The notes under the pieces were generated by a model. The model did no database searches and was not told where the DNA came from. It worked only from the letters and a program-made list of their open reading frames with translations. The translations under genes were made by a program, and so were the position numbers. Of a stretch of DNA of 64,000 bases, positions 17,831 to 27,497 are shown in pieces. Location of the stretch: NCBI RefSeq assembly GCF_010119225.1, contig NZ_WNKF01000005.1, positions 124,001 through 188,000 on the forward strand, given 5' to 3'. The number at the start of each line of letters is the position of its first letter. Positions within the stretch are counted from its first letter, which is position 1. The DNA is from Cyclobacterium roseum (GTDB lineage Bacteria > Bacteroidota > Bacteroidia > Cytophagales > Cyclobacteriaceae).

Positions 17831-18732
17831 TGTACACGATAAAAACTTTGGACCTTCACTTTCAGAAAGAAGGTCATACCATTGCCAGTTTTTTGATTTC
17901 AGACCAGAATCACCATGTCTTGGTGGAAACAGGGCCCGAAAGCACCTGGCTCCAACTCGTATCTGAGCTTCGAAAACACCAGCTCACCCCAAACGATATC
18001 GATGCCGTTTTGCTCACGCACATCCATTTTGACCATGCAGGAGCTGCCTGGAAACTGGCTGCGGCAGGGGCAAAAATTTACGTGCATCCCATAGGTCTTC
18101 CCCATTTGGCAAGCCCCGAAAAACTCTGGCAATCCGCCGCGCAAATTTATGGGGAAGCCAATATGGAAAAACTCTGGGGCAGCATGGAACCCATTGAAAA
18201 GGAAAAATTGATCCCAACAGCAGACTTTGAGACAATAGGCATTGGAAAGATGGCCTTCACGCCGCTTCACACGCCGGGTCATGCCATCCACCATGTAGCC
18301 TGGAAACTAGATCAATGCATTTTTACAGGAGATGTGGCAGGGGTAAAAATTAACGAAGGACCGATCGTCCCTCCCTGCCCACCGCCGGACATTCATCTGG
18401 AGGACTGGAAGGAATCTATGGAAAAAATCCTGGCACAAAAACCGGATAAATTATACCTGACCCATTATGGGGCGGTAACAAATCCCAGTCAGCATTTTGA
18501 CCAACTGAAAGAGGTACTAGACGACTGGGCCGAATGGATTAAAATCCATTTTCAGGCTGGGACTGCGAAAGAGTTAATTGAAAAAGGGTTTCTGAACCAT
18601 ACAGAAAATCAAATGACTACTGCTGGGACAAGCCCAGCGGTGCAGCGCCTGTACGAGTTAGCCAATCCGAGTTGGATGTCGGTCAGCGGGCTGCTTCGAT
18701 ACTGGAAGCTAAAAGAAGCAGGCAGGATTTGA
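17830..18732 (+). CDS. MBL-fold metallo-hydrolase
   Basis: The 300-residue metallo-beta-lactamase-fold protein shows the zinc motif THIHFDHAGA near residue 62, HTPGHA near 150, FTGDVAG near 170 and a final THYG near 217. It also has a C-terminal helical part of about 80 residues. This arrangement is seen in glyoxalase-II-like and LACTB2-like hydrolases; the exact substrate cannot be told. It starts within the stop codon of the SRAP gene. No leader peptide is present, so it acts in the cytoplasm. The AT-rich 650-bp region before locus B begins right after its stop. Confidence 0.88.
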   Translation: MYTIKTLDLHFQKEGHTIASFLISDQNHHVLVETGPESTWLQLVSELRKHQLTPNDIDAVLLTHIHFDHAGAAWKLAAAGAKIYVHPIGLPHLASPEKLWQSAAQIYGEANMEKLWGSMEPIEKEKLIPTADFETIGIGKMAFTPLHTPGHAIHHVAWKLDQCIFTGDVAGVKINEGPIVPPCPPPDIHLEDWKESMEKILAQKPDKLYLTHYGAVTNPSQHFDQLKEVLDDWAEWIKIHFQAGTAKELIEKGFLNHTENQMTTAGTSPAVQRLYELANPSWMSVSGLLRYWKLKEAGRI

Positions 18733-19073
18733 TTAGTTATATTTTTTCTTTTTTTATTTATTATTTATTGATATACAAACTATTTATTAATACACTTATT
18801 TTTTTAGGCACGTTTTAATCAACTGATTTTGGTTTTTTTATAAATTTTATTTAATTTTTTATATTTAAATATGTTTTTATTTTTTATTTATTAGCAAAAT
18901 AATAATTTTATATTATTGTCTATTGCAAAATTTCATACTTTATTTGATTGCCATATAGCTGCTTATGGGATGCATCTCATCGAAATTCCTTTTACGTATT
19001 CTTACCACTTCTCCTGCACTATTTTAAGATGGGGTTCATGATCAAAATCATTATTTTTTTGAGTAGAAATGTA

Positions 19074-19103
19074 TTGGAATTCTATTTTTTAATTTTACAT
19101 TTG
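19074..19103 (+). promoter_or_regulatory. Promoter of polysaccharide locus B
   Basis: TTG (19074-19076), a 19-base spacer and TACATTTG (19096-19103) form an exact TTG-N19-TAnnTTTG promoter. It is the clearest of its kind in the window and lies about 280 bases before the autokinase gene. Confidence 0.75.
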
Positions 19104-19108
19104 TAAAA

Positions 19109-19125
19109 ATGTATTTCAAATACAT
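19109..19125. promoter_or_regulatory. Palindromic operator-like site at the locus B start point
   Basis: ATGTATTT (19109-19116), a central C and AAATACAT (19118-19125) make a perfect 8+8 palindrome that starts 5 bases after the -7 box, where transcription should begin. A regulator bound here would be expected to block initiation. A related but imperfect inverted pair, TACATTT/AAAATGTA, overlaps the -7 box itself. Confidence 0.55.
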
Positions 19126-19381
19126 AAAAAGGTTTTAAAATAGAATCGCAGCATATACTCTGAGTTTCAGAGATGGCAGGTAATATTTAAATATTTTAAG
19201 TCACCACTTTACTATTTAAATATTTTTTTTGAACAACCGCAACATTCCCATTACCGCAGCAGCTTGGGATTAAAATGGGATAAAGTCCGCAATTCCCCTA
19301 AATGGGATTGACCAGACGAAGTTGTGTACAAACAGCAAATAGTTAAATCGTTTTTTATTACACAGGCTTTTATTTTAGAAA

Positions 19382-21721
19382 ATGGACATTAAGGAATTCT
19401 TAACCCAGGATATTGATTTAAGGAAATCAAGTTCCGTTCCCTTCGAATTTTATTTAAAGAAATACCTGAGGCATTGGTATCTATTTTTAGCAGGTATACT
19501 TGTCTTTTGCGGAGCGGCCCTGGCGTACATTTATTATACGCCCAATCAGTATGAAATTAGCTCCACGTTGATGATAAACAATAGTGAGGAAACGAAAAAA
19601 GGGTTTTCAAACAATACTGTTTTGGATGATTTAGACGGCTATCAGACCACTAATATTGTTGAAAATGAAGTGGAAGTATTAACGTCAGTATCCCTAATCA
19701 AAAAGACTTTGGAAAAAATGAACCTTTACAATACTTTCTATGTAGAGGATGGCTTTAGACGATATAAGGAACTATACGGGGATGCGGTACCAGTAAGGAT
19801 AAACTATAGCAAACTTAACGAACGGCCTAAAAAGCTCACCGGAATGGTTCGATTAGAAATAGTGGATAACCAAACTTTTGTATTGGAAATCGAAGAGGGG
19901 ATTAAAAGCCGCCATTCCTTTGGGGAAAAGTTGAGCACTCTTTTTGGAGAGTTCACCGTAAATTTACACGAGGATCAGCAGGTTTCTCATCCTAAAATCA
20001 TTTTTTTTACGTTTAATGATCTTCGGGAAATGGCCGTTGAGTACAGCGAAAGCCTCAACGCTGAACCTACGAACAAGCTCTCTACTGTAATTTCACTTAG
20101 CCTTTTGGCCACTATTCCTGAAAAGGGGGAGCATTTTTTAGAAACCCTGGCAGAGGTTTACAATAGTGAGGCATTAAAAAACATCAATTCCACAGCAGCC
20201 AATACACTTGCCTTTATTGATGAGCAAATGGAAAAACTCACTACCGAACTTGCAGAAATAGAACAGGCGGTAGAAACCTACAAAAACGAAAACGCTATTT
20301 CTGACCTCAGTTCTGAGTCCCAGCTCTACCTTGAAAATTCCAGTACTACCAAGCAGAAACTATCGGAATACGAAATCAGCATTGAAGTATTAAATAACCT
20401 GGAGGAAAATTTAACCAGCAGTGTCAGTTCATCCAAAATGGTTCAGGGTTCCCTCTTGATAGAGGACGCTACCTTATCAGATCTGGTTAAGAAATATAAT
20501 GAATTGCAACGGGAACGTCAGCAGCTCTTAAACGGGACAACTTCTGATAATCCCCTGGTAAAAAACCTGGACGAACAGCTCTACAGCCTTAGATCCGACC
20601 TTTTGGAAAACATTCAAAGTAGTAAAAGAAGTATCCAAATTGCTATAAAAAGCCTGGAGGAAAATGCTTTAAGAATCGAAGAAAGGGCTAACCGGGTTCC
20701 TCAAATTGAACGGGAATTGTTAACCATCACCAGACAACAGGCGACGAAACAAGAAAACTATCAGTATCTAATGAGAAAAAGAGAAGAGTCTGTACTTTCT
20801 CTCGCCGCCACATCCGTATCCAACGCACGGGTTATTGATCCTCCGATGGCTGGTCTTTACCCAGCCAAACCGTTAAAAAAGCTTGTTATGATACTTGCCT
20901 TTTTTTTAGGAATAGGCTTTCCATTTGGGCTGATTTTCTTTAACGATTACTTTTTCGGTAAAATCGGACAAAAAGATGAAGTGGAGGCAATGAGTCAGGT
21001 ACCGGTGATGGGAGAAATATCTCATGAAAAGAGAAAAGACCTGTACCTCGGAACTACGCGGCGCAAGTCTCTGATCAGAGAACAGGTGAATTTGATTTGG
21101 ACGAACATGAAATTCGCCTCCATGCGAAAAGCCAATCAGGTGATTCTAACCACTTCCAGCATAGGAGGAGAAGGCAAAACCTTTTTCAGCATAAACTTAG
21201 CAGCTGCTATCGGATTGTCCGGTAAAAAAACGGTGATCTTGGAGTTTGATCTCAGAAAACCTTCTATCCTAAAGCAACTTGGTATCAATTCAGAAAAACC
21301 TGGAATCAGCGAGTATCTTTCGGATGAAAACTATCTAACTCGTGATATACTAACACTTTCAGAAGATAACCCAAACATATTCGTCATTGGTGCTGGTAAA
21401 CTACCGGAAAATCCAATTCAAATCATGAATAGTCCCCGGTTAGGGGAGCTTTTTGACGAATTGCGGAAGAAATTTGACCATATCATCATTGATAGCGCGC
21501 CTATTGGATTGGTTGCCGACGCATTTGCCCTTTCACCTCATGTCGATATGCTTGCCTATGTAGTCAGGTATTACTATACCAAACCCAATCACATCAAATT
21601 AATCAATGAGATCGCAGATAAGGGTAAATTTTCGAATCCCGTTTTGGTTTTAAATGATGCCAAATCCGAACATAGTTATGGGTACGGGTACTACTATGAT
21701 AAAAAAACAGCAAAAATTTAA
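19382..21721 (+). CDS. Polysaccharide co-polymerase with tyrosine autokinase (Wzc-like)
   Basis: The 779-residue inner-membrane protein joins a Wzz-type chain-length domain to a bacterial tyrosine kinase. A first membrane helix (about 33-51) is followed by a large periplasmic coiled-coil region (about 270-470). A second helix (LVMILAFFLGIGFPFGLIF, about 500-520) follows, then the cytoplasmic kinase. The kinase has Walker A in SSIGGEGKTFFS, Walker A' in VILEFDLRKP and Walker B in HIIIDSAPIG. The C-terminal tail is tyrosine-rich (SYGYGYYYDKK), the expected autophosphorylation cluster. In Wza-Wzc systems kinase cycling controls polymer assembly and export. It heads locus B behind the promoter at 19074. 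No SLBB export gene is next to it, so export may rely on the locus A protein. Confidence 0.93.
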   Translation: MDIKEFLTQDIDLRKSSSVPFEFYLKKYLRHWYLFLAGILVFCGAALAYIYYTPNQYEISSTLMINNSEETKKGFSNNTVLDDLDGYQTTNIVENEVEVLTSVSLIKKTLEKMNLYNTFYVEDGFRRYKELYGDAVPVRINYSKLNERPKKLTGMVRLEIVDNQTFVLEIEEGIKSRHSFGEKLSTLFGEFTVNLHEDQQVSHPKIIFFTFNDLREMAVEYSESLNAEPTNKLSTVISLSLLATIPEKGEHFLETLAEVYNSEALKNINSTAANTLAFIDEQMEKLTTELAEIEQAVETYKNENAISDLSSESQLYLENSSTTKQKLSEYEISIEVLNNLEENLTSSVSSSKMVQGSLLIEDATLSDLVKKYNELQRERQQLLNGTTSDNPLVKNLDEQLYSLRSDLLENIQSSKRSIQIAIKSLEENALRIEERANRVPQIERELLTITRQQATKQENYQYLMRKREESVLSLAATSVSNARVIDPPMAGLYPAKPLKKLVMILAFFLGIGFPFGLIFFNDYFFGKIGQKDEVEAMSQVPVMGEISHEKRKDLYLGTTRRKSLIREQVNLIWTNMKFASMRKANQVILTTSSIGGEGKTFFSINLAAAIGLSGKKTVILEFDLRKPSILKQLGINSEKPGISEYLSDENYLTRDILTLSEDNPNIFVIGAGKLPENPIQIMNSPRLGELFDELRKKFDHIIIDSAPIGLVADAFALSPHVDMLAYVVRYYYTKPNHIKLINEIADKGKFSNPVLVLNDAKSEHSYGYGYYYDKKTAKI

Positions 21722-21754
21722 CTCCTATTACAAACTTTAACTTTTTGACAGATT

Positions 21755-22663
21755 ATGAAACATGCCATTCTGTTTTTGGCCTACAAAAACATCGACCATT
21801 TGATGGAATACATTGATTTTATGGATGATGACTTCCTGTTTTTTATACACCTGGACAAAAAAAGCAAATTTAGTAATGCTTCAATCGAAAGGCTTACCAG
21901 TCAGAAAAATGTGGTGTTCGTGAGCCGCAAGTATTCTGTAAACTGGGGAGGTTTGAATTTACTTAAGGCCTTACTATTGCTGGCCAAAGAAGCGCTGAAA
22001 AATAAAGAAGTCGGATACCTCCACAGCATGAGTGGTCAGGACTTTCCAATAAAGAGTAGCCAGCAAATAAAACTTTTTTTTGAAAGACATAATGGAAAAC
22101 AATTCATAGAATACTTTCCCCTTCCCTCTTCCCGATGGGTAGGAGGGGGAATAAACCGCCTGGATTACTATAGTTTTTACGATGTTTTTAATAAAAAAAC
22201 CAAATCGGGATCAAAACTAATCAGCATCCTATTGAAGATTCAGAAATTTCTCGGATTCAGACGAAAGCCTTTTGCTTTTTTTCCAAAACTTTACGGCGGA
22301 TCAGCGTGGTGGTCGCTTAGCCGGTCTTGTGTCAGCTACGTTATTGACCAATTAGATCAAGACCCCCAGATAATGGTGCGAATGAAACATACCCATTGTC
22401 CCGAAGAAATTCTATTTCAGACAGTCCTTTTAAATTCACCCTTTCAATCCTCCGTCCACGGAAACACCATGACACTGGTGCTTTGGGAATGTAGAAATGG
22501 AAACAGCCCGGCCACCCTGGATCGATCGGACTTATCAAAAGTATTGAATTCAAATAAATTATTTGCCAGGAGGTTTGAGTACCCTGTCTCGAAAGAGCTC
22601 GTAAAACTAATAAAAAAAGAAGTGCACAAGCAGTCCGATTCTTTGATAACTTTTTTACCGTGA
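21755..22663 (+). CDS. GT14-like beta-1,6-N-acetylglucosaminyltransferase
   Basis: The 302-residue protein resembles Core-2/I-branching (GT14) transferases found in bacterial polysaccharide loci. It has HAILFLAYKNIDHLMEYI at the start, then the family hallmark MSGQDFPIKS (about residue 90), a YGGSAWWSLSR segment (about 180) and the charged HTHCPEEILFQT-like motif (KHTHCPEEILFQTVL, about 213). It would transfer a sugar, probably GlcNAc or xylose-like, to the growing repeat unit. A second, diverged paralog lies at 29968 in the same locus. It ends in a 4-base GTGA overlap with the flippase gene, a sign of translational coupling. Confidence 0.88.
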   Translation: MKHAILFLAYKNIDHLMEYIDFMDDDFLFFIHLDKKSKFSNASIERLTSQKNVVFVSRKYSVNWGGLNLLKALLLLAKEALKNKEVGYLHSMSGQDFPIKSSQQIKLFFERHNGKQFIEYFPLPSSRWVGGGINRLDYYSFYDVFNKKTKSGSKLISILLKIQKFLGFRRKPFAFFPKLYGGSAWWSLSRSCVSYVIDQLDQDPQIMVRMKHTHCPEEILFQTVLLNSPFQSSVHGNTMTLVLWECRNGNSPATLDRSDLSKVLNSNKLFARRFEYPVSKELVKLIKKEVHKQSDSLITFLP

Positions 22664-24063
22664 TAAAAAAAATTTTTCATAACAAAGTCTTTAAGAACTT
22701 TTCATACCTAACAATAGGGAGTATACTGTCACAATTGATCAGTTTGCTTACAGTTTTGAAAATTACCAAAATCCTTCATCCGGATGATTACGGGCTGTAC
22801 ACCTTTATGATTGCTCAGGGAACTTTACTACTTACAGTGGGTGATTTGGGTATTCGCAATATCGTCATCCGGACCATCGCAAGGGATCCAAACCGGTCTA
22901 AAGACCTTATTTACAACGGCGCCATTTTAAGAACCCTTGCCTTATTGGTGTTGGGAGCTGTATACTTAATATACAATCATTTCCTCGGAAATCTGCAGGC
23001 AGAAGAACTGCTATTTGTCCTTTTATTTGCACTAATTTCCTGTTTTGGAAAACTGTTTGAAACGGCATTTCTGGGGCACCAAAAAATGCTTCCCCCGTCC
23101 GTTATCAATCTAAGCTTCAGTGTTCTTTGGTTTTTATGGATTTTTATTATTCCTGCTGCCATCGTGGATGTCCCCTTTCTCTTTTATTCCTTCTTGTTCC
23201 TAAATATCATAAAAAACCTGGTATTCCACATCATATTAAGCAAGCAGGGGCTCATTCTGGGGAAAATGGATGGTTTTTTAGCTTCTTCGTATTCCTTACT
23301 GAGAGAAAGCTGGCCCTATTTAGCTCTGGTCCTGGTGATGCTTCCTTATACCAAGTTTACCAATAACTTCCTGGACATTAATTCGACGCGAGAAGAAATT
23401 GGCTATTTTAACCTTTCCGAAAGGCTAACCGGACCCATTTCATTTGTGCTTGATTTCGGCTTGGTTGCCATTTTTCCAAACTTATCAGCCCTTTGGATTT
23501 CCAACAAAAGTAAATTCAAAAACTATATAAGCGTCGGGTTCAAGTATTACATGCTTTTTGGAATGCTATTATGCTTTCTTTTCACTCTTTTCGCAGAGGA
23601 ATTGTTTGGGCTTATCTTTCCAGCAAGCTACCTTCCAGCCGTTTTGGTCTGCCAGCTTCAGGTTTGGTATTTATTCCTTACTTCTGTGGACAGCTTGATT
23701 GGAACCGTTTTCGGTGCTACCAATAACGAGAAAAAAATCCTTCGATTGGGAATAGTCAATTCCCTTTTCTCCACTCCGATACTATTCTTCAGCAGCCAAT
23801 ATGGAGCGTTGGGACTGGCATCGGGAATGATTTTTTCATTTGCTGTATTCCAGTTTTACCTCTGGCATGTTTTCGGTAAAACCCTCCAGTTCAAAATCGA
23901 GGACAGAGGTTTGATGTGGATCTCAGCAGCAGTGCTATTCGGGTTCTCCTATTTCATTGCAAACGAAATCGGCTTTATTTATAAATTTTTGGTCGGTGTG
24001 CTGGTATTGGCTCTCACCGGCATTTATTTTTTCCGGAATTATACACTCGCAAAATCGGCATGA
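22660..24063 (+). CDS. Wzx-type flippase of locus B
   Basis: The 467-residue polytopic protein has about 12-14 predicted membrane helices. Its N-terminus is typical of the Wzx/MOP superfamily (NFSYLTIGSILSQLISLL, followed by HPDDYGLYTF). It would move undecaprenyl-linked repeat units to the periplasmic face. The start is a GTG that overlaps the TGA of the previous gene by four bases, and the end overlaps the polymerase start by four bases (ATGA). The pairing with a Wzy-like polymerase and a Wzc-like kinase makes this a Wzx/Wzy-dependent pathway. Confidence 0.92.
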   Translation: MIKKIFHNKVFKNFSYLTIGSILSQLISLLTVLKITKILHPDDYGLYTFMIAQGTLLLTVGDLGIRNIVIRTIARDPNRSKDLIYNGAILRTLALLVLGAVYLIYNHFLGNLQAEELLFVLLFALISCFGKLFETAFLGHQKMLPPSVINLSFSVLWFLWIFIIPAAIVDVPFLFYSFLFLNIIKNLVFHIILSKQGLILGKMDGFLASSYSLLRESWPYLALVLVMLPYTKFTNNFLDINSTREEIGYFNLSERLTGPISFVLDFGLVAIFPNLSALWISNKSKFKNYISVGFKYYMLFGMLLCFLFTLFAEELFGLIFPASYLPAVLVCQLQVWYLFLTSVDSLIGTVFGATNNEKKILRLGIVNSLFSTPILFFSSQYGALGLASGMIFSFAVFQFYLWHVFGKTLQFKIEDRGLMWISAAVLFGFSYFIANEIGFIYKFLVGVLVLALTGIYFFRNYTLAKSA

Positions 24064-25343
24064 AAGAAAAACTAACCATTGTCTATCTCTCCTTACTGGT
24101 AATCATCAGTTTGAATTTTTTTGATGCCAAGTTCATCAACCCAAAAATGGTCAATTATCTGGTTTTTTTGACCGTTGTTGGAACTGTTATGGTGTCTGCT
24201 TTATTCATGTTTGACCGGAAAGGTGGCTTTGTCCTTCCGGTGCAGATGATATCACTGTCAATCGCCTTCTCTATGGTGATGGCACTCTTTTCCTGGGGGC
24301 AAGGATTTAAAGACAGCTTGTTTGAGACGTCGCAATACATGCTTTGGCCCCTGTTTTTTTTATTACTTTACCTGAAGATCCCCATTCGTACTCTTGAAAA
24401 AATAATTCTTGCGTATGGTATTCTGTATGTTCTGCTGTATTTTTTTCAGTATGCCAATGCGCACACCGTGTTTTTCGGCAAACCTATTTCAGGAGAAGAA
24501 TTTTCCGAGCAGCGAGGTGCCATACGCATCATTTTTCCTGGAGCGGGCATCTTTATCCTATCCATCTTCATTGCCATTACAAAAATCACGCAAAATGACC
24601 GTTATAAATGGCTTTATGGCGGATTAGCAGTGCTGGGGCTCGTCGTTCCGATCATGCAGGTCACCAGACAATTTATAGCCGGTGTATTTCTGATTTATTT
24701 TTATCATTTTTTTAAAAGCCAGTCTTTGCTAAAAAAATTCCTGATCCTGGGAGCTTTCGCCGGCGGATCACTCATCCTGCTAAATTCGGATATACCCATG
24801 ATCAACGGGGTCATTGAGGTGCAGCAACGGGATGCGAAATTGGGCAAAAATTACATAAGGGTAGAAGCTGGGAAATATTTTCTTACCGAATTTTCTCCTA
24901 ATACCCTAAGTCAAATATTTGGTAACGGGGCACCAAACTGGGGTATTTCTACCTACGGAAAATTCGTAGAAAGACTCAGTAATACACATGAGTATTTCCT
25001 CTCCGATGTGGGGATAATTGCTGTCTATGCCATGTTCGGGGTGTTCGCCATAGCGGGTTTTGGGCTGATGTGGTACAAAAGTTTTCTATTAACGGTCCCA
25101 AAGCAATACGTCTATGTGAAATACTATTTATGGTACCTATTGATTACCAGTTTTACCTGGTATTCGGTATACCATTATCATTATATCATTGCGACCATTT
25201 TTGCCCTTTATATTTATCACCGATCCAGCATGGAACAAAAAAAATGGGACATCGTCAAGCAGTTTTTAAAAAACCCGTCCGATAGGAAAGGGAGCAAGCA
25301 GCGGTCAGCTCCTGTGATGGACGAAAAGCTCATCAACCAATGA
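24060..25343 (+). CDS. Wzy-like O-antigen/EPS polymerase
   Basis: The 427-residue membrane protein has about 10-11 hydrophobic helices and a larger extracytoplasmic loop at about 260-320. The segment SNTHEYFLSDVGIIAVYAMF has the THEYF-type motif seen in Wzy polymerases and O-antigen ligases. Sequence similarity in this group is low, so the call rests on topology, this motif and position between a flippase and glycosyltransferases. A ligase role is the main alternative. It overlaps its neighbours on both sides by four bases. A shadow frame on the opposite strand at 24155 is not a gene. Confidence 0.82.
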   Translation: MKEKLTIVYLSLLVIISLNFFDAKFINPKMVNYLVFLTVVGTVMVSALFMFDRKGGFVLPVQMISLSIAFSMVMALFSWGQGFKDSLFETSQYMLWPLFFLLLYLKIPIRTLEKIILAYGILYVLLYFFQYANAHTVFFGKPISGEEFSEQRGAIRIIFPGAGIFILSIFIAITKITQNDRYKWLYGGLAVLGLVVPIMQVTRQFIAGVFLIYFYHFFKSQSLLKKFLILGAFAGGSLILLNSDIPMINGVIEVQQRDAKLGKNYIRVEAGKYFLTEFSPNTLSQIFGNGAPNWGISTYGKFVERLSNTHEYFLSDVGIIAVYAMFGVFAIAGFGLMWYKSFLLTVPKQYVYVKYYLWYLLITSFTWYSVYHYHYIIATIFALYIYHRSSMEQKKWDIVKQFLKNPSDRKGSKQRSAPVMDEKLINQ

Positions 25344-26365
25344 AGAACCCCATCTTATCCGTAATCATGCCGGTATATAATGGCGAAAAGTACTTACAGG
25401 AAGCCATAAATAGCGTTTTGAGCCAAAGCTTTACGGATTTTGAATTGATCGCGATAGACGATGGATCTAGTGATGGCTCAAAAAAAATCCTTAATAGCCA
25501 ATCCGATCCGAGGATACAGGTTCTCAGCAACGGGACCAATAAGGGTATTTCATTTACCCGAAACAAGGGCCTGCAAATGGCAAACGGGGAGTTTTTAGCC
25601 TGGATGGACTGCGATGACCTCATTGCCCCGGATAGGTTTGAAAAACAATTGGCTTTCTTCAACACCCATCCCCAGGTAGGTATTTGTGGTACCTGGCTGA
25701 CCCGATTCGGCAAAAAAAAATCCGATGTATCCAAATCCCCTACTGACCATGAGGTAATCAAAGCAATGCTTTTGTTTAAACCTGCTATTTGGAATGCTAC
25801 CGCCATGTACCGATTAAATTGGATAAGAGAAGCTAAACTGGCTTTTGACCCAAGACTGGCTGTGGCCGAGGACTTTGACTTCTACTGGGAAGCCTGTCGG
25901 AAATTCCCGGTGGCCAACCTGCCGGAATCCCTATACTATTACCGAGATTCCGATTCAAGCATTATGAAAAGCTTTGATGGAGCAGAGGAACGAAGTTTTG
26001 CCATTCACAGGATTATTTATGAGAAATCACTTCGGGAGCTGGGCATTGTTCCTACTGAAGATCAACTACGCATTCACCGTAGCATCGGCTCCACTCATCT
26101 GTTTGAATCGTACGCATCCTACAAAGAGGCATTTAACTGGCTACTATATCTGAAGGAAAAAAACGAATCTAAAAAAATATACCACCCAGACGCTTTCTCT
26201 GAAATACTCGGAGACATTTTTTTCTTTCTCAGTAAAAAATCTTCTCAAGTAGGCTTACCTGTGTTTTTCCACTACCTGAAAGAAATCAGAAAAAACTATC
26301 CGGCAGACCTGTATCAAACCATAAAATTACTGGTAAGGTGCCTGATTAGATACAACCGTTTTTAA
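25340..26365 (+). CDS. Glycosyltransferase family 2
   Basis: The 341-residue protein is a GT-A fold transferase. It has the N-terminal nucleotide-binding strand LSVIMPVYNGEKYL, the acidic motif IDDGSSDGS (about residue 38) and the metal-binding DxD in WMDCDD (about 90). The acceptor-side residues AEDFDFYWEA (about 175) follow. It would add a sugar from a nucleotide donor to the lipid-linked repeat unit on the cytoplasmic side. The C-terminal 120 residues are helical with no family name that I can assign. It starts in a four-base overlap with the polymerase gene. Confidence 0.92.
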   Translation: MKNPILSVIMPVYNGEKYLQEAINSVLSQSFTDFELIAIDDGSSDGSKKILNSQSDPRIQVLSNGTNKGISFTRNKGLQMANGEFLAWMDCDDLIAPDRFEKQLAFFNTHPQVGICGTWLTRFGKKKSDVSKSPTDHEVIKAMLLFKPAIWNATAMYRLNWIREAKLAFDPRLAVAEDFDFYWEACRKFPVANLPESLYYYRDSDSSIMKSFDGAEERSFAIHRIIYEKSLRELGIVPTEDQLRIHRSIGSTHLFESYASYKEAFNWLLYLKEKNESKKIYHPDAFSEILGDIFFFLSKKSSQVGLPVFFHYLKEIRKNYPADLYQTIKLLVRCLIRYNRF

Positions 26366-26391
26366 ACGAACATTTTTTAAATCAAACTTAA

Positions 26392-27486
26392 ATGAAAAAT
26401 TTACTAATAGTCACCAAGTCTCAATACGGATACCACATCGATCCATACAAGTTTGGCTATTATCTGAAAAATGACTTTCGGATTACCCACTTGTCCTGGG
26501 ATTTTGGTCTCCCGAAAATCACTGTGACGGGCGTAAAAACAAAGTACCTTAGCCGAGAAGGAACCAAGTTGATGCGGTTTTTCCGGTTTTTGAAGCGCAT
26601 ACAGGAGGAAATCAAAACCGGACACTATGACCTCATATTTTTGGTGTATTTCCCGGGTTGTTCGTTTTTGCGCTGGCAAAACCCACAACACACTTTCAAT
26701 CTGGATATCCGCACAGCAACGGATACTGACAATTCATTGGTCAACTCTATTAAAGATCGGCTGCTAAAATGGGAAAGCTCCAAGTTTCCACACCTTTCTA
26801 TCCTGAGCCATGGACTCGCTAGAAAATTAGGTTTTAAAAAATACCATTTCCTTCCTCTCGGAGGGGAACGATTCTGTACCAGGGATAAGTCCTTTGATAA
26901 GGCAAATTTACTATATGTAGGAACGCTGGAAAACAGGAACCTCATGGCCTTTATTCGCGGATTTCATTTGTTTTTAACATCTACGGATGACTCTCAATTT
27001 CCTGTTTCCTTAACCATCATCGGAGACGGTCCTGGAAATGAGCGTGCTGAAATTGATGATTACATTCGCGCAAATGGATTGCAAGGGATAATAAAAACTA
27101 CCGGGTATGTGCATAACGACCTACTAAACGAGTTTTTTGAAAATTCTAACGTAGGGATATCCTTCGTGCCTATTACCCCCTATTATACGCATCAACCTCC
27201 TACTAAGACCTACGAATATTTACTTTCCGGCTTACCAGTGCTGGCGACAGCTACCGAAGAGAATGCCAAGATCATAAGCGATGATTGCGGTATCCTTGTT
27301 CAGGACACGGAGGAGTCCGTAGCAAGGGGACTCGGGAAATTGATGCAACAATTAAAGTATTTCGACTCAGAAAAAATTCGCCTGGTGTGCAGTGAAAACT
27401 CCTGGCAAAACATTGCCCAAAATAATCTGGGACCCTATCTGGAGTCGCTAAAGGTTACAAATAGAAACTCAATTCAGCTCAGATAA
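26392..27486 (+). CDS. Glycosyltransferase, GT4-like
   Basis: The 364-residue protein is a GT-B type transferase. The C-terminal donor-binding half is clear: VSLTIIGDGPGNERAEI, then TGYVHNDLLNEFFENSNVG and PPTKTYEYLLSGLPVLATA, with the E-x7-E style acidic pattern partly kept. The N-terminal acceptor half is less conserved. No signal or membrane segment is predicted. It lies 26 bases after the GT2 gene and 11 bases before the next GT4-like gene, so all three should be made together. Sugar specificity cannot be told. Confidence 0.88.
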   Translation: MKNLLIVTKSQYGYHIDPYKFGYYLKNDFRITHLSWDFGLPKITVTGVKTKYLSREGTKLMRFFRFLKRIQEEIKTGHYDLIFLVYFPGCSFLRWQNPQHTFNLDIRTATDTDNSLVNSIKDRLLKWESSKFPHLSILSHGLARKLGFKKYHFLPLGGERFCTRDKSFDKANLLYVGTLENRNLMAFIRGFHLFLTSTDDSQFPVSLTIIGDGPGNERAEIDDYIRANGLQGIIKTTGYVHNDLLNEFFENSNVGISFVPITPYYTHQPPTKTYEYLLSGLPVLATATEENAKIISDDCGILVQDTEESVARGLGKLMQQLKYFDSEKIRLVCSENSWQNIAQNNLGPYLESLKVTNRNSIQLR

Positions 27487-27497
27487 AGGCACCCATC

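Larger units (their letters stand above)
18733..19381. other. AT-rich leader region before polysaccharide locus B
   Basis: This 649-bp stretch without a gene is strongly A/T-rich in its first 200 bases and carries the promoter and operator-like signals listed separately (19074-19125). It also has three copies of an ATTTAAATAT palindromic core, at 18861-18872, 19182-19195 and 19213-19222. From the promoter to the first ATG the leader would be about 275 bases, long enough for leader-based control such as UpxY-dependent readthrough. I could not find an ops/JUMPstart-like GGCGGTAG element. Confidence 0.7.
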
